Numbered from the stretch's first letter, positions 1 through 8,662 are shown. The stretch: 22,178 bases of DNA from Thermoprotei archaeon (GCA_003649445.1 QMRV01000037.1:1-22178), one strand, 5' to 3'. Notes: generated by a model not told the origin, from the sequence alone. Translations and numbers: made by a program.

Positions 1-97
1 GGCGCCAAGAAATAAACTACAAGGATCCCTAAACTCACTAAAACAATATACTTGCGCTCCACAGATACTTTAACTCAAATACAGCAGAAAAAACTAT

Positions 98-1209
98 TCA
101 CAAAACACTAAACTCTGAACATGAATAGCGGGACATATGCCTTATCGTGAGTTTAGTTTTAGTGTCTTTTTTCATTAGTGTTTTTATTGTTTCATAAGTT
201 TTAAATTCCGGTGCTTTGGCGTCGTAGAACTTGTATTTTCCGTAGGAGAGTTTTGCGGCGTGTTGTCCCATGTATCCTCCGTGTACTGGGTATACTAGTA
301 CTATGTTTAGCTGTATGCATGTGTCGTGCATTGCTTTAAGGAATTTTTCTGCTGTTCTGGCGAAAGTTTCTGAGAGAATACTGCTAGTGGAGTGTTGTCT
401 AAGGGACTGAAATCAAATATCATTAATATTGTGGCGTTGACTTTACCTTTTACTAGTTTTACTACTTCTCTCCACTTACTAATATTTATTTGGAGACTCA
501 GTACTTCATTTACTTCTACTGTTTTTGTAACAAAGTTTACTGGCAGCACTTCTTTGTAGGAGTATACTGCCCGATCAGACCATGTACCAACCATTATTCC
601 CATAGCCTTTATTTTCTTCACTAAACTGACTGCAGCCATATAGGCTTCCTTGACCGCTGGGTGATTGTAGTCTCTTGTAATACGGTACGCGATATTAGCT
701 TGAGTAAAGAGCGCATCGAGACAAACATACTTTACGCCAGCTTTCTTCAAAGCGGCTATTTTCTTAAGCAAAAATTCTTGATAAAACTTGTTAGTTATGT
801 CGAGGAACACTGAGCCCTCGGGTATACCCATACTTTGTCTGAAAAACTCTTGTGTAGCTTCTCTTCCATAGGGGAGACCTCACTTAGAGTAATCTAATGC
901 AACAGACTCTAAAACTTCTCTTGGAATAGGCTTAAATGTCAATGGATCATAGTTGAAGTCTACTCTAAAGTTCCGGACAAGAATACATGGACAGTAAATA
1001 GCGCCGACGCTCTTACATACCTTGACTTCAGCTCTAATATCTTCTAGCGTATACGCGTATTCAGAAACCCGCTCAGCAAACAACTTCGCCTTACTCAGAG
1101 ACGATCCCGCCTTCAATCCAATAACATAAGCCGAAGACGCATTAGGAACAGGAGAAAAGCCGACAATAGCCTTAGAGTACCAAACCATCCAGGGACAAAG
1201 CTCCTTCAA
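98..1209 (-). pseudogene. Broken gene, predicted TIM-barrel-like enzyme
   Basis: Three pieces on the minus strand join into one protein of roughly 350 residues. The first piece (1209 down to about 883) ends at an in-frame TGA at 880-882 (…LDYSK*GLPYGREATQ…), after which the same frame stays open through 307. A shift of one base near 378-390 then moves the sensible reading frame to the one ending at 98: …DNTPLAV passes into ILSETFARTAEKF and on to a tail containing YPVHGGYMGQHAAKLSYGKY. The alternation of hydrophobic strand-like segments (YVCLDALF, GIMVGTW, ATILMIFDF, NIVLVYPVHGG) with helices suggests a TIM-barrel, possibly glycosidase-like, but I do not recognise the family. One nonsense codon plus one frameshift points to a pseudogene; assembly error could explain one but less easily both. 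The 5' end abuts a permease remnant, so the true N-terminus may be lost. Confidence 0.6.
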
Positions 1210-1726
1210 AACCTTAACCCCTCAGGAGAACCATGAAGAATTATCATACAAAATAGCCCCACAAACAGTTTTGCTTCCACTACCTTACCCCTCCACGTCA
1301 GAGCTAAGTGTCTCGGTGCTCTACCATCTCTACCCAGCGCGTAGAGGAGACGAGAAACCGTATAAATGTTAGCGTTCAGCGCAGTAAAAGCCGAGAGAAT
1401 AACTCCCGCTGTTATAATGTATAAGCCAAGGTTCCCCAGTAACATGGAAGCCAGCGTCGCTAGTATCGTCGCCTCATGATAGGAAGACAGGCTCCGAGAA
1501 ACATAGGCTAAAAGAGTATATGTAACCCCAGCAGCTCTCGAGGAAGATTCAGAGAAGGCCTCAAAGAAAACACAGCATAAACCGCGTAGAAAGCCGAAGC
1601 CACAGTATACGCTACAAGCTGAAGAAAAAATAACAGCACAGCCCTTTCAGAGAAAAAACTCGCACTCCTATATTCAATCTTCATGACTCGCATCCCCACA
1701 AACACGCTCAACAACACAACCAACAT
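1206..1726 (-). pseudogene. Amino-acid permease remnant (APC superfamily)
   Basis: Read on the minus strand, 1530 down to 1206 encodes a membrane segment continuous from GVTYTLLAYVSRSL to ALNANIYTVSRLLYALGRD and GRAPRHLALTWRGKVVEAK. This SRLLYALGRDG…P signature, after a TM helix, is typical of the middle (about TM7-TM8) of APC-family amino-acid transporters. Upstream, 1726-1508 is another hydrophobic piece (SERAVLLFFLQLVAYTVASA) in a different frame, so a frameshift lies near 1530-1560. The reading stops at 1206, far short of the usual 12-TM protein of about 450 residues. The gene is therefore both frameshifted and truncated. That the 1508-1726 piece belongs to the same permease is an inference from adjacency; it could come from another membrane protein. 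Confidence 0.55.
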
Positions 1727-1906
1727 ACCCTATACCTAAAACAAAAACAATAAAATCATTAGTAGCATCAAAGAAAGACCCCCCCGCCAAGTGAAAATCA
1801 CTCAGTAAATAAAACACCCCCTTATAAAATCCCCAGGCTTAGCAAATAACTACTAAAATAAACTTTATTCGAGCGACATCTATTAAAATGATTAATATTG
1901 TTGTAT
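1727..1906. other. Intergenic region downstream of the type I-A operon
   Basis: AT-rich spacer between the cas3'' stop and the permease remnant. It contains a C-homopolymer run (ACCCCCCCGCC near 1780) and a second CACCCCC. On the minus strand T-rich stretches follow the cas3'' stop, but no clear terminator can be assigned. Confidence 0.4.
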
Positions 1907-2800
1907 TTAACCTTGAATATATTTTGGAAGAAGAGATAACATTATTCTTGTAGATACACTCCAGCCTCGCTTTAAAATATTTTCAGACAACTCACATGGT
2001 TTTTTAGAGTAATTCTCAAGTAATAATAGCGTATTAAACCAGTAATTGTCAATAGATTCTCTAGTACTTGCCGCTCTATTGTCAAAAAGCTGTAAAAACC
2101 AGTATAAGGCTAAGGAATATACGAGTATTCTAAACCGATTAGTGCTAGAACGTGTTATTCTATTATATTCAATAGTACTTATTTTATATTCTTTGTACCT
2201 TGAGAGATTCTCAATCAGTTTATTTACAGTTTCTTTATCACTTTTATCGGCTAGTATTTCATTTAATAATTGTTGAAGATTAAGCAAGGCGCCCTCGAAT
2301 CCCGGTTTCATGTAGATTGAAGATTCTCTCGTAAAGGTAGTTCCTATATGACTAGGAGCAAAGAAATCACTACTTAGTACTTTTTTCCAGTGCCTGTATT
2401 CATGGTGAAGAAAGATTGCTTTAGCTATTGCTAGAGAGTCACTTGATAGTTGAGTAGACTGCAGTATTTTAAACGCGATTGCAGCAGACAATACGTTATG
2501 ATACGCGTATTTTTCTTCAAGATACTTTCTAGTAAGCTTTCCTACATCGTGAAGTACTATAGCTAATATTAAGTCCTTCCAGAGAAACTTCTTCTCACTG
2601 AAGCACTTTTCTATACTACATTTAAATCTAAGAGCCTCAGCTAAAGCCAGAGCAGTATGTGCTATCCAACATCCACTAGGCTGACCCTCAAGGAAAACTG
2701 AAGGAAAATTCGAGGCTACACAATTGTTTTTACAAGGAATTTCCTTCAGAAACTTCTCTTTTAGCACTATACACTCCGGAGGTCTTACTTTTCTTTCCAA
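1907..2800 (-). CDS. cas3'': Cas3'' HD-domain nuclease (type I-A)
   Basis: This is the separately encoded HD nuclease of a type I-A CRISPR system, which degrades DNA single strands during interference in partnership with the Cas3' helicase. The HD-superfamily metal ligands are visible in order: H48 (WIAHTALALAE), H84-D85 (AIVLHDVGKL), H101 (AYHNVLSAA) and H132-H133 (IFLHHEYRHW). The 297-residue length is somewhat longer than minimal Cas3'' proteins; the C-terminal third is helical without a recognised motif. The TTG start at 2798-2800 follows a GGGGTGG Shine-Dalgarno-like element by about 7 nt, and the gene overlaps the end of cas3' by 16 bp, so it is the last gene of the operon. No obvious terminator hairpin follows; the downstream strand is only moderately T-rich. 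Confidence 0.9.
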   Translation of the reverse strand: MERKVRPPECIVLKEKFLKEIPCKNNCVASNFPSVFLEGQPSGCWIAHTALALAEALRFKCSIEKCFSEKKFLWKDLILAIVLHDVGKLTRKYLEEKYAYHNVLSAAIAFKILQSTQLSSDSLAIAKAIFLHHEYRHWKKVLSSDFFAPSHIGTTFTRESSIYMKPGFEGALLNLQQLLNEILADKSDKETVNKLIENLSRYKEYKISTIEYNRITRSSTNRFRILVYSLALYWFLQLFDNRAASTRESIDNYWFNTLLLLENYSKKPCELSENILKRGWSVSTRIMLSLLPKYIQG

Positions 2801-4545
2801 GGACTAACCACCCCTAATTCAGCTCCATTCCACTCCTCATAGTATATAGGATTAAGTAGAAAGAAAGACCCTTTGCTTACAAGACTAGAAAACGAGGCTA
2901 AATTCCTCTCAATAACATTGATCTCGACATTCTCTCTGAAATCTAACTTCAGTTCATAGAGCACTTTATGCTCACCTAAAGTATGAACAATAGCAGGAAT
3001 AGGCTTTTCCAATTTCCTAAGAGATAATCTAACCAAATTATCCTTGAACTCATCAAAAGAAACCTTTAGAAAGTTTTCTTTAGTAAGCTTATTATAGTGA
3101 TCCATTGAAGGAAGCCAACACTTCAGCTCATACCCCAGTCTCAATAAAGGAGAAGAAGTCTCATGTCCTTTTCTAGAAAACAGATTAAGAGGCAAATTCT
3201 GTATCCACTTACCTACACGAATAACAAGGTTCTCTACATTTCTCTTCAAATACTCTACCTCTTCCCTAGTGAAAACCCTATCAACAAGCTCTTGAGCAAC
3301 CTTAAGTAATTTAACAGAAAGAGAAAGCTCTTTCTCCATACCATGTATCTCCTCTACAGTTCTACGGAGTAGCCGCAGAGGATAAACTTTCTTACCAGCC
3401 TCCTCGCTTACAAAAACTACAGCTCTGCCACTCTCCTTACGTCCACATCTCCCCAATCTCTGAATCAAAGAGTCTACTGGAGAAACATCAGTCAATAGAA
3501 GTTTAACATTCAGATCTAAGCCTGCCTCAACAACCTGCGTTGCTACAAGCAATATCCTCTTAGAAATCTCCTCTGATCCATCGCCTCTTTTCTCAAACAA
3601 ATCCTCTATTTCTCTTCTAGCACCCCTCCTCAGCCTCGAATGAAGCAAAAGAGGAACCGCGTCTCCAAGCTTACCCTCCTTCTTTAAATTAATAAGAGTC
3701 TTGTATATCTCCGCGGCTTTCTCCACTTTATTAACTACAATTAGCCCTGGCAGATTCTCCTCAAAAGAATAGTCTCTTAAAATACTCAGCAGCCGCTCAT
3801 CAGACGGCAACTCTCCCTCAACAAGCTCCACATCTAAAGCTCCTCTCAAGGCTTCATCTCTCGAATCAATTATCTTTAAAGACTCCTCCCAAATATCTCT
3901 AATCCTATACTTATGAATAGCCCTGCTTAACATACAACTAATATCATTGATAAGCACTTCAGGTAACGTAGCACTCAACATGATGACCCTTGCCCCTAAC
4001 TCAAGCAACGAAGACACATGGTAAGGAATTAGACTTAAAGAATACCAGTACTCATCTTGAAGCAACTGAATCTCGTCCATAATAACAAGAGAATTAGAGA
4101 CTTTACTCATCGGCAACAATACATTATATCCAGGCCTAACGATACCATAAAACTGGTAAAGCAGAGTATCATATGTAGTCACTACAATATCGCCCTCCAA
4201 GTAAGGCTTAAGCAAGCCGAACTCCCCGTAATCAAGAGTAACAGTACACCAAGAGATACCAAGCGCTTCAACAGACCTACTAAGTCTACGCCTCATAGCA
4301 AATGCAAGAGACCTGGTTGGAAGAACGTAAATCATCGAAAGCCAGGGCCTACACTCTATTTCAAGTCCTCTAAGAAACTTCGCAGTAACAGCTTCAGTCT
4401 TACCACAACCAGTAGGCGCCCTAACGATCACAAGCCCTACACTTAAGTCTAAAGCCTTCCAAACATCCTCGAAAAAAGAATACTTTCTAACGTTACGTCC
4501 TCTAGCCTTAACTATCCTACTTACAATACTCCAAAACTCCTCCAT
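2785..4545 (-). CDS. cas3': Cas3' superfamily 2 helicase (type I-A)
   Basis: ATP-dependent ssDNA translocase/helicase recruited by the Cascade complex to unwind the target for the HD nuclease. Superfamily 2 motifs are in the expected places: Walker A APTGCGKTEA with K49, TTYDT near 124, Walker B MDEIQ at 156-160 (a DEIQ variant of DEAH), motif III SATLP at 191-195, motif V VATQVVEAGLDLN and motif VI QRLGRCGR. There is no HD domain, consistent with the split Cas3'/Cas3'' arrangement of type I-A. At 586 residues it is of normal size for a stand-alone Cas3'. The ATG at 4543-4545 lies 4 bp after the cas8a stop; the 3' end overlaps cas3''. Its place between cas8a and cas3'' supports a single polycistronic interference operon. 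Confidence 0.93.
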   Translation of the reverse strand: MEEFWSIVSRIVKARGRNVRKYSFFEDVWKALDLSVGLVIVRAPTGCGKTEAVTAKFLRGLEIECRPWLSMIYVLPTRSLAFAMRRRLSRSVEALGISWCTVTLDYGEFGLLKPYLEGDIVVTTYDTLLYQFYGIVRPGYNVLLPMSKVSNSLVIMDEIQLLQDEYWYSLSLIPYHVSSLLELGARVIMLSATLPEVLINDISCMLSRAIHKYRIRDIWEESLKIIDSRDEALRGALDVELVEGELPSDERLLSILRDYSFEENLPGLIVVNKVEKAAEIYKTLINLKKEGKLGDAVPLLLHSRLRRGARREIEDLFEKRGDGSEEISKRILLVATQVVEAGLDLNVKLLLTDVSPVDSLIQRLGRCGRKESGRAVVFVSEEAGKKVYPLRLLRRTVEEIHGMEKELSLSVKLLKVAQELVDRVFTREEVEYLKRNVENLVIRVGKWIQNLPLNLFSRKGHETSSPLLRLGYELKCWLPSMDHYNKLTKENFLKVSFDEFKDNLVRLSLRKLEKPIPAIVHTLGEHKVLYELKLDFRENVEINVIERNLASFSSLVSKGSFFLLNPIYYEEWNGAELGVVSPWKEK

Positions 4546-4549
4546 AGTT

Positions 4550-5674
4550 TCAGCAAGCTAAAGAAAATAATGCTTCACAAATCCCGGAGGCATAGAATTT
4601 CTTATCGAAAGCCTTGTATCCGCTACGAGCAAAGTCGTATAAGTTCTCGAGATTACGTCCAATCAAAAACTCGAACAGCGCGTCTAGAGAATCTACAGCA
4701 TGATGTGCAATAGGAGACTTAACACGAGCCCTCCTAAGAAGAGACAACGTGACTTCCCTCAATCTATCCCAAATCCCCGTACCCTTAGCCTCACTTATCT
4801 TGATTATTTCAGCTAGTGTAGCAATAAGAGAATCTAGTTCAATATCTTGATAACCTCGTACTTGAACAGCTCTTGCAGTATTGAAACGAACAACCAAAGC
4901 TCTCCAGCGAGCCTCCGCGCTATCCATACCTACAATTAGCTCACGGCTCATTAGAGAAACCATAGTGTAGACCAAAGTCCTAGAAGGCATAGAATCTATA
5001 CTCAAGCCGAGCTCCCTCAAGAGAGACCTCTCGGACTCCTCCTCAGCACTCTCAGCTTCACTTTCATATTTCCTATACTCGCTCTCAAAAAATTCGTAAT
5101 AATTATTAAAATATTCAGAATCAACTCTTCCCTCAAAAGCAAAGAGTACAACAAGCTTCTCCCTAGCAAAGGGAAGAATAATAGCCCCTTTAGTTAAACC
5201 AAGTATAGCAAGAGCAATACAACCCTGACACGCAACATACTGCTTAGTATCATACTTAGTTTTCTCGGTTAAATCAACATGTAAATACTTTCCAGCCATA
5301 GGAATTAACGGAAGCTTAAACACTCCTCCCTTTCTCGTCAATTTACCTTCCTCAAATACATGTCCAGGCTTCATCAATTTTTTCAAATATTCTTTAAATT
5401 TAGCAGAATCCCTCACATATTGATAAGCATTCAGGTAATCTTTCTCCGCCAGTAATCTGCCAAGATAAGACCTCTGAGAAATATCAGGTTCAAAAGCATC
5501 TTGCACTAACTGAATCACATCCCCTAGACCCGCATCAACCTCAACTATATAATGAGTACCCAATCCCTTAACTTTAAGTCCAGGAGCATCCTTAAGAGCA
5601 TAGGCTAGTCCGTACACCATAAGAGTATCAGTATACAGAGAATGCCCAGGAGTATACAACACAACTCCGCTCAT
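4550..5674 (-). CDS. cas8a: Cas8a large subunit, type I-A (Csa4-like)
   Basis: Predicted large subunit of the type I-A Cascade, which in this family recognises the PAM and recruits Cas3. The assignment rests on position (directly after cas5 with a 4-bp ATGA overlap and before cas3'), on length (374 residues, as for Csa4-type Cas8a) and on the N-terminal pattern LYTPGHSLYTDTLMVYGLAYAL, read as GHSLYTDTLMVYGLAYAL plus flank, which resembles archaeal Cas8a starts. One CxxC pair is present (C149-Q-G-C152), but a second pair for a full zinc site is not obvious. The rest is helical. Cas8 proteins diverge fast, so the choice between the Cas8a1 and Cas8a2 groups is not made here. The ATG start has a GGGGGTAG element just upstream. 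Confidence 0.82.
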   Translation of the reverse strand: MSGVVLYTPGHSLYTDTLMVYGLAYALKDAPGLKVKGLGTHYIVEVDAGLGDVIQLVQDAFEPDISQRSYLGRLLAEKDYLNAYQYVRDSAKFKEYLKKLMKPGHVFEEGKLTRKGGVFKLPLIPMAGKYLHVDLTEKTKYDTKQYVACQGCIALAILGLTKGAIILPFAREKLVVLFAFEGRVDSEYFNNYYEFFESEYRKYESEAESAEEESERSLLRELGLSIDSMPSRTLVYTMVSLMSRELIVGMDSAEARWRALVVRFNTARAVQVRGYQDIELDSLIATLAEIIKISEAKGTGIWDRLREVTLSLLRRARVKSPIAHHAVDSLDALFEFLIGRNLENLYDFARSGYKAFDKKFYASGICEALFSLAC

Positions 5675-6528
5675 ACTCTACCCCCTTTAACCATACCTAA
5701 AACTATATCACCATACTTGGTCTTACAGAAAGATACACCACTACTATACTTAAGCTCAACAATAGAAGGCCTCATTACAGGATACTTTCCACGAGGCCCT
5801 TTTTCAACACTATATTCGCAGGGCACAACAAAAGTCCTTATTTTCCTCGCTTCATCAGAAATCTTCATTAACATAAAGCCCCTCCCCTTAACACTAACTA
5901 ATCCATCGGCTGGAGCTAGAAAAGATGTAGAAACATCAGTAGAAACTTCTATAGGACACTCCTCTGACCAAACTTTCACAACAGAGCATAGAGACTCAGT
6001 ATCACCCAGTCGCTGAATTAACCATAAAACTTTAGGATCTACTACATTTTTCTTAAAAATCCATGCACAAATAATCTCAAAGCCCATAGTATATTCTCTA
6101 TAGAATGCATCAGTAAGTTCTACTTCAAGAATCCTCCTAGCCTCTACATAGTTCTTTTCGCTAATGGCCTTATTGAGCCTCACTATAGGCTTCACTTCAC
6201 CTCGCTTCTTAGTTTCGTGAGCCTTATCGACAATCCTAAATCTCCTTAAAACAACAGCTGAATAAGTTAAAGGATATTCGCCCCTAGTCTCAGTATACGT
6301 GCTAAATAACCTAGCTCTAGCCGCTAAAAGCTCTCCTTTACGGACCATTTCTAATACTTCCGAATAAGCTTTAATCCCTTTACCAGAAGATACTCCAATG
6401 CAATAAGCTAAAGCACCTACAAGAGAAGATGGCTGGGGTAAAGACAAAGAGGACATTACTTGAAAAGCTTCAGGGTGTTTAACAGAAAAAAGAGGTAATC
6501 TAATTTGGGCAAAAATTACCTGAGCCAC
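5671..6528 (-). CDS. cas5a: Cas5a, type I-A Cascade subunit
   Basis: RAMP-fold subunit that caps the 5' handle of the crRNA in the Cascade backbone. The N-terminus shows the Cas5 pattern: a first strand (IFAQIRLPLFSVKHPEAF) followed by LPQPSSLVGALAYCIG, equivalent to the conserved 'PqPSallGAL' helix. Length (285 residues) is usual for archaeal Cas5a. The start is GTG at 6526-6528, supported by a GAGGTGG element about 8 nt upstream inside the end of cas7, and the gene overlaps cas7 by 13 bp. The downstream ATGA overlap with cas8a suggests translational coupling. There is no sign of a catalytic histidine pair, so a Cas5d-like processing role is not expected; processing would need Cas6, which is absent from this window. 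Confidence 0.88.
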   Translation of the reverse strand: MAQVIFAQIRLPLFSVKHPEAFQVMSSLSLPQPSSLVGALAYCIGVSSGKGIKAYSEVLEMVRKGELLAARARLFSTYTETRGEYPLTYSAVVLRRFRIVDKAHETKKRGEVKPIVRLNKAISEKNYVEARRILEVELTDAFYREYTMGFEIICAWIFKKNVVDPKVLWLIQRLGDTESLCSVVKVWSEECPIEVSTDVSTSFLAPADGLVSVKGRGFMLMKISDEARKIRTFVVPCEYSVEKGPRGKYPVMRPSIVELKYSSGVSFCKTKYGDIVLGMVKGGRV

Positions 6529-7481
6529 TGCTCAACCACCTCTGCAGCTCTCGCCAATACCTTAATTACTGTGCCCTCAGACTCAACGAGACCTTGCGCT
6601 AAAGTCTTCGAAAATATTTCGCCAGCTTTCTCGCCGTACACAAAAACCTTGAGATTCTTTATGAGACCTGAATCAACTGCTGCTTTAAGTATTCTCGCAC
6701 TCTCTTCTAAGTAGTCGCAGTAGAATCCATGTATAAGGTTAGGCAGAGGCTCCTTACTAACAGCGCAGACAAGTTCTACAGTCTTAATAATAGGTATTGC
6801 TCTAGATGCAGCTGCTCCAAAGCGTCCGGCTAATATATCTGCTAAAGCTAGTACAGCGCATTTAGCTCTAAGCTTACGCTCATCCAATGGCAGTACCTTT
6901 TCAGGATTATCAGGATCTGCTAAAGGTCTGCCGACGTAAGCTAAGTCCATAGAAGAGAGAAAGCCGTAAAGGCCGCTAGCATATTCTCTCTTAAACACCA
7001 TCATTACTTGCTCTCCCTTAGGAATAGCTCCAGTTTTATCAGTAAATACTCTATTATGAGTAATAGCAGCATATTCAGCTCTCATCTCTTCAGCTGGCAA
7101 CATAAAGGCAAATTTAACTATACTCTCGCGCCTAACCTGTCTCTGAGGCTGCAGAAAACCATGTAGATCCTCTATAGCACAAGCTTTTATAAAATCATAT
7201 TCATCACTATAATCTAGGTTAGACCTATACATTATGTAGCGCTTACAGTTTTCACATAAAGCAGAATACCCTTGACTCTTAAGTAGCTCAGAAACTCTAA
7301 CTGCATGCCAGTGTTTAATCATGTTGCCTGAAATTACGATATCCTCAGTAATCTCGTAGCCTTTCTCTCTCCTACGTAAAATAAACATCTTAGTTAAGCC
7401 CATATAGTTTCCAACAGACCCTTCTGCATTAGCGCTATGTACATTAACTATAGCTCTACCCGTAACACGAACATACACCAT
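6516..7481 (-). CDS. cas7a: Cas7a (Csa2), Cascade backbone subunit
   Basis: Repeated backbone subunit that coats the crRNA in type I-A Cascade. The diagnostic Csa2/DevR-type pattern is at the N-terminus: GRAIVNVHSANAEGSVGNYM, followed by a CxxC (CENC) and by EDLHGFLQPQRQ, which matches the conserved 'D-HGFL' element of this family. Length is about 321 residues, normal for Csa2. A GTG nine bases further upstream would also give an open frame, but the ATG at 7479-7481 is preferred because AGGTGAG sits 4 nt upstream of it and the product then begins MVYVRVTGRAIVN. The gene starts 5 bp after the csa5 stop. Glycine-rich and charged loops in the middle are as expected for RNA-binding Cas7. Confidence 0.92.
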   Translation of the reverse strand: MVYVRVTGRAIVNVHSANAEGSVGNYMGLTKMFILRRREKGYEITEDIVISGNMIKHWHAVRVSELLKSQGYSALCENCKRYIMYRSNLDYSDEYDFIKACAIEDLHGFLQPQRQVRRESIVKFAFMLPAEEMRAEYAAITHNRVFTDKTGAIPKGEQVMMVFKREYASGLYGFLSSMDLAYVGRPLADPDNPEKVLPLDERKLRAKCAVLALADILAGRFGAAASRAIPIIKTVELVCAVSKEPLPNLIHGFYCDYLEESARILKAAVDSGLIKNLKVFVYGEKAGEIFSKTLAQGLVESEGTVIKVLARAAEVVEQWLR

Positions 7482-7486
7482 ATTTC

Positions 7487-7894
7487 TCACCTAGACCTAA
7501 TACCTCCATAAGCTAAGGCTAAAGTAGCCAAAATAGTACCAACAGCCTTAGGATCCCTATGAGCTAGCTCAATAAGCTTCTTTACATCATCGTGCCCGAC
7601 ACTAAAAGCCGCTTTAATGTTATCGCATTCAAAAGTAATCTCGTAATCTCCTCGCTTAACACCTTCCTCAAGCTTACTTAAAACCCTATCTTTAACTCTC
7701 ATACTTTCGTAAACAGCCGACAAAAAATCGTTAAAGTCTCTACACCTAGCCATCTTATCGAATAGCGCTAAATTACCTTCAACGATCTTGTAAGCAGCTA
7801 GGTATCTTATATAGTGTTCACGAGCTGTCTTATAGTCTTCTGAAACCAGCAATTCTTCTACTATACTTCTCTTCTCTTTTTCCGACATATTCAT
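7487..7894 (-). CDS. csa5: Csa5 small subunit (Cas11a), type I-A
   Basis: Small helical subunit of type I-A Cascade, thought to stabilise the R-loop with the large subunit. It is the first gene of the interference operon and directly precedes cas7, which is the standard Csa5 position. The 135-residue protein is all helical, and its C-terminal stretch RDPKAVGTILATLALAYGG resembles the conserved tail of Csa5 proteins. Two starts are possible, ATG at 7892-7894 and ATG at 7886-7888. A TATA element at 7916-7923 places transcription initiation within a few bases of these codons, so the mRNA is probably leaderless, which favours one of the two ATGs over any internal start. Assigned from position, size and tail motif; small subunits have little sequence conservation. 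Confidence 0.85.
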   Translation of the reverse strand: MNMSEKEKRSIVEELLVSEDYKTAREHYIRYLAAYKIVEGNLALFDKMARCRDFNDFLSAVYESMRVKDRVLSKLEEGVKRGDYEITFECDNIKAAFSVGHDDVKKLIELAHRDPKAVGTILATLALAYGGIRSR

Positions 7895-7915
7895 TATAGT
7901 ATATACTTATGAGAA

Positions 7916-7932
7916 ATATAAAACTTTCTATT
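7916..7932 (-). promoter_or_regulatory. csa5 operon promoter: TATA box with repeat-like BRE
   Basis: On the minus strand the sequence is AATAGAAAG followed directly by TTTTATAT, 22 to 29 nt upstream of the csa5 ATG, which is the normal spacing for a leaderless archaeal gene. AATAGAAAG occupies the BRE position and is identical to the last 9 nt of the CRISPR repeat read on the same strand (7924-7932). The palindrome TTCATATGAA lies immediately upstream at 7931-7940. Confidence 0.6.
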
Positions 7933-8009
7933 CATATGAACGGATATGACATTTATATACAATATGTGCATATTATATGCAACGAAATCATGTATAATTG
8001 TATTATACA
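7931..8009. promoter_or_regulatory. Cluster of three palindromes, candidate Csa3 operators
   Basis: Three inverted repeats lie in about 80 bp between csa3 and csa5. They are TTCATATGAA (7931-7940, perfect), TGCATAT-T-ATATGCA (7967-7981, 7-bp arms) and TGTATAAT-TGT-ATTATACA (7991-8009, 8-bp arms, overlapping the csa3 stop codon). The first two flank the csa5 promoter on its upstream side, where a CARF-wHTH dimer would be expected to bind. The third could instead act as part of a csa3 3' end structure. Assignment to Csa3 is inference from adjacency and from the known habit of Csa3 proteins of binding palindromes in cas promoters. Confidence 0.45.
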
Positions 8010-8662
8010 AGCAACAAACCGAGCCTAGAAAGCCTATAGCCTCCATCAGCTCTTTCGACAAATCCTTCCTCGACAAGTGCTTGAAGCTGTCTATAAATAG
8101 TACTACGGTCCTTACCAAGTAATCCACTTAAGTCAGATGGCTTATATACACGACCAGGCTTCATAGCTTTAAGCAACTCCAATCTCTCACTCGTAAGCCT
8201 GTATTTAACAATCCTCTGAACCTCCGGAATCTTAAGAGCCATGCCTCTACCCTCCAAATAAACCTCCACTGAAGGCTCATACTTCCAGTCAATAAGCATA
8301 TAAGCCAAGAAAACCGCAATACCGAGGGCCCTCATACCTCCCGTTATAGATATCTTAACTCTAAGCTCTCTTAAATCCTCAAAAATCTCCTTAACTCTAC
8401 ACACTGCTTCAACAAAATCATTTAAAGGCACTTGATACTTCTCAACCTTAACATTAAGCCTCTTAGGCAGCTCCATTAACCCTATAACATCCTGAAACTG
8501 TCTCCAAGCTCTTTCAGCCCTCTCATCAGGAAATCCAGCAGTAAAAACAATTATCCTAGCGCCGGGGGAAAAACCGTCAGCAACTGACGAAGCAACAGCA
8601 CTAACTAAAGGTCCCGGATCAAAACCAAGCACCATAACCAATGCGTCCAGTGCTCTCATCAT
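8003..8662 (-). CDS. csa3: Csa3, CARF-wHTH transcription regulator
   Basis: Ligand-responsive regulator of archaeal type I-A cas operons. The N-terminal 140 residues form a CARF-type Rossmann fold: a first strand ALVMVLGFDPGPLV, a strand RIIVFTAGFPDERAERAW, and the CARF signature ISITGGMRALGIAVFLAY near residues 105-121, where GGMR lines the cyclic-oligonucleotide pocket in Csa3 relatives. The C-terminal 60 residues are a winged helix (LTSERLELLKAM, then KPSDLSGLLGKDRSTIYRQL). The open frame reaches a TTG at 8666-8668, but ATGs at 8660-8662 and 8657-8659 are better start candidates. It lies directly upstream of the csa5 operon on the same strand, with its own spacing, so it may act on the palindromes between the two. 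A cOA made by the neighbouring Cas10 could in principle control it, linking the two systems; that is inference. Confidence 0.9.
   Translation of the reverse strand: MMRALDALVMVLGFDPGPLVSAVASSVADGFSPGARIIVFTAGFPDERAERAWRQFQDVIGLMELPKRLNVKVEKYQVPLNDFVEAVCRVKEIFEDLRELRVKISITGGMRALGIAVFLAYMLIDWKYEPSVEVYLEGRGMALKIPEVQRIVKYRLTSERLELLKAMKPGRVYKPSDLSGLLGKDRSTIYRQLQALVEEGFVERADGGYRLSRLGLLLV

Noticed and set aside
880..882. In-frame TGA as a selenocysteine codon
   Set aside because: No SECIS-like structure is evident, and the gene also carries a frameshift further on, so a nonsense mutation is simpler.
4057..4446. 129-residue plus-strand open frame inside cas3'
   Set aside because: It lies opposite the helicase core, has no recognisable motif and unusual composition; the helicase motifs on the minus strand are unmistakable.
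7894..8127. 77-residue minus-strand frame overlapping the end of csa3 and the csa5 promoter
   Set aside because: It overlaps the csa3 winged helix in another frame and runs through the palindromes and TATA box; no support as a gene.
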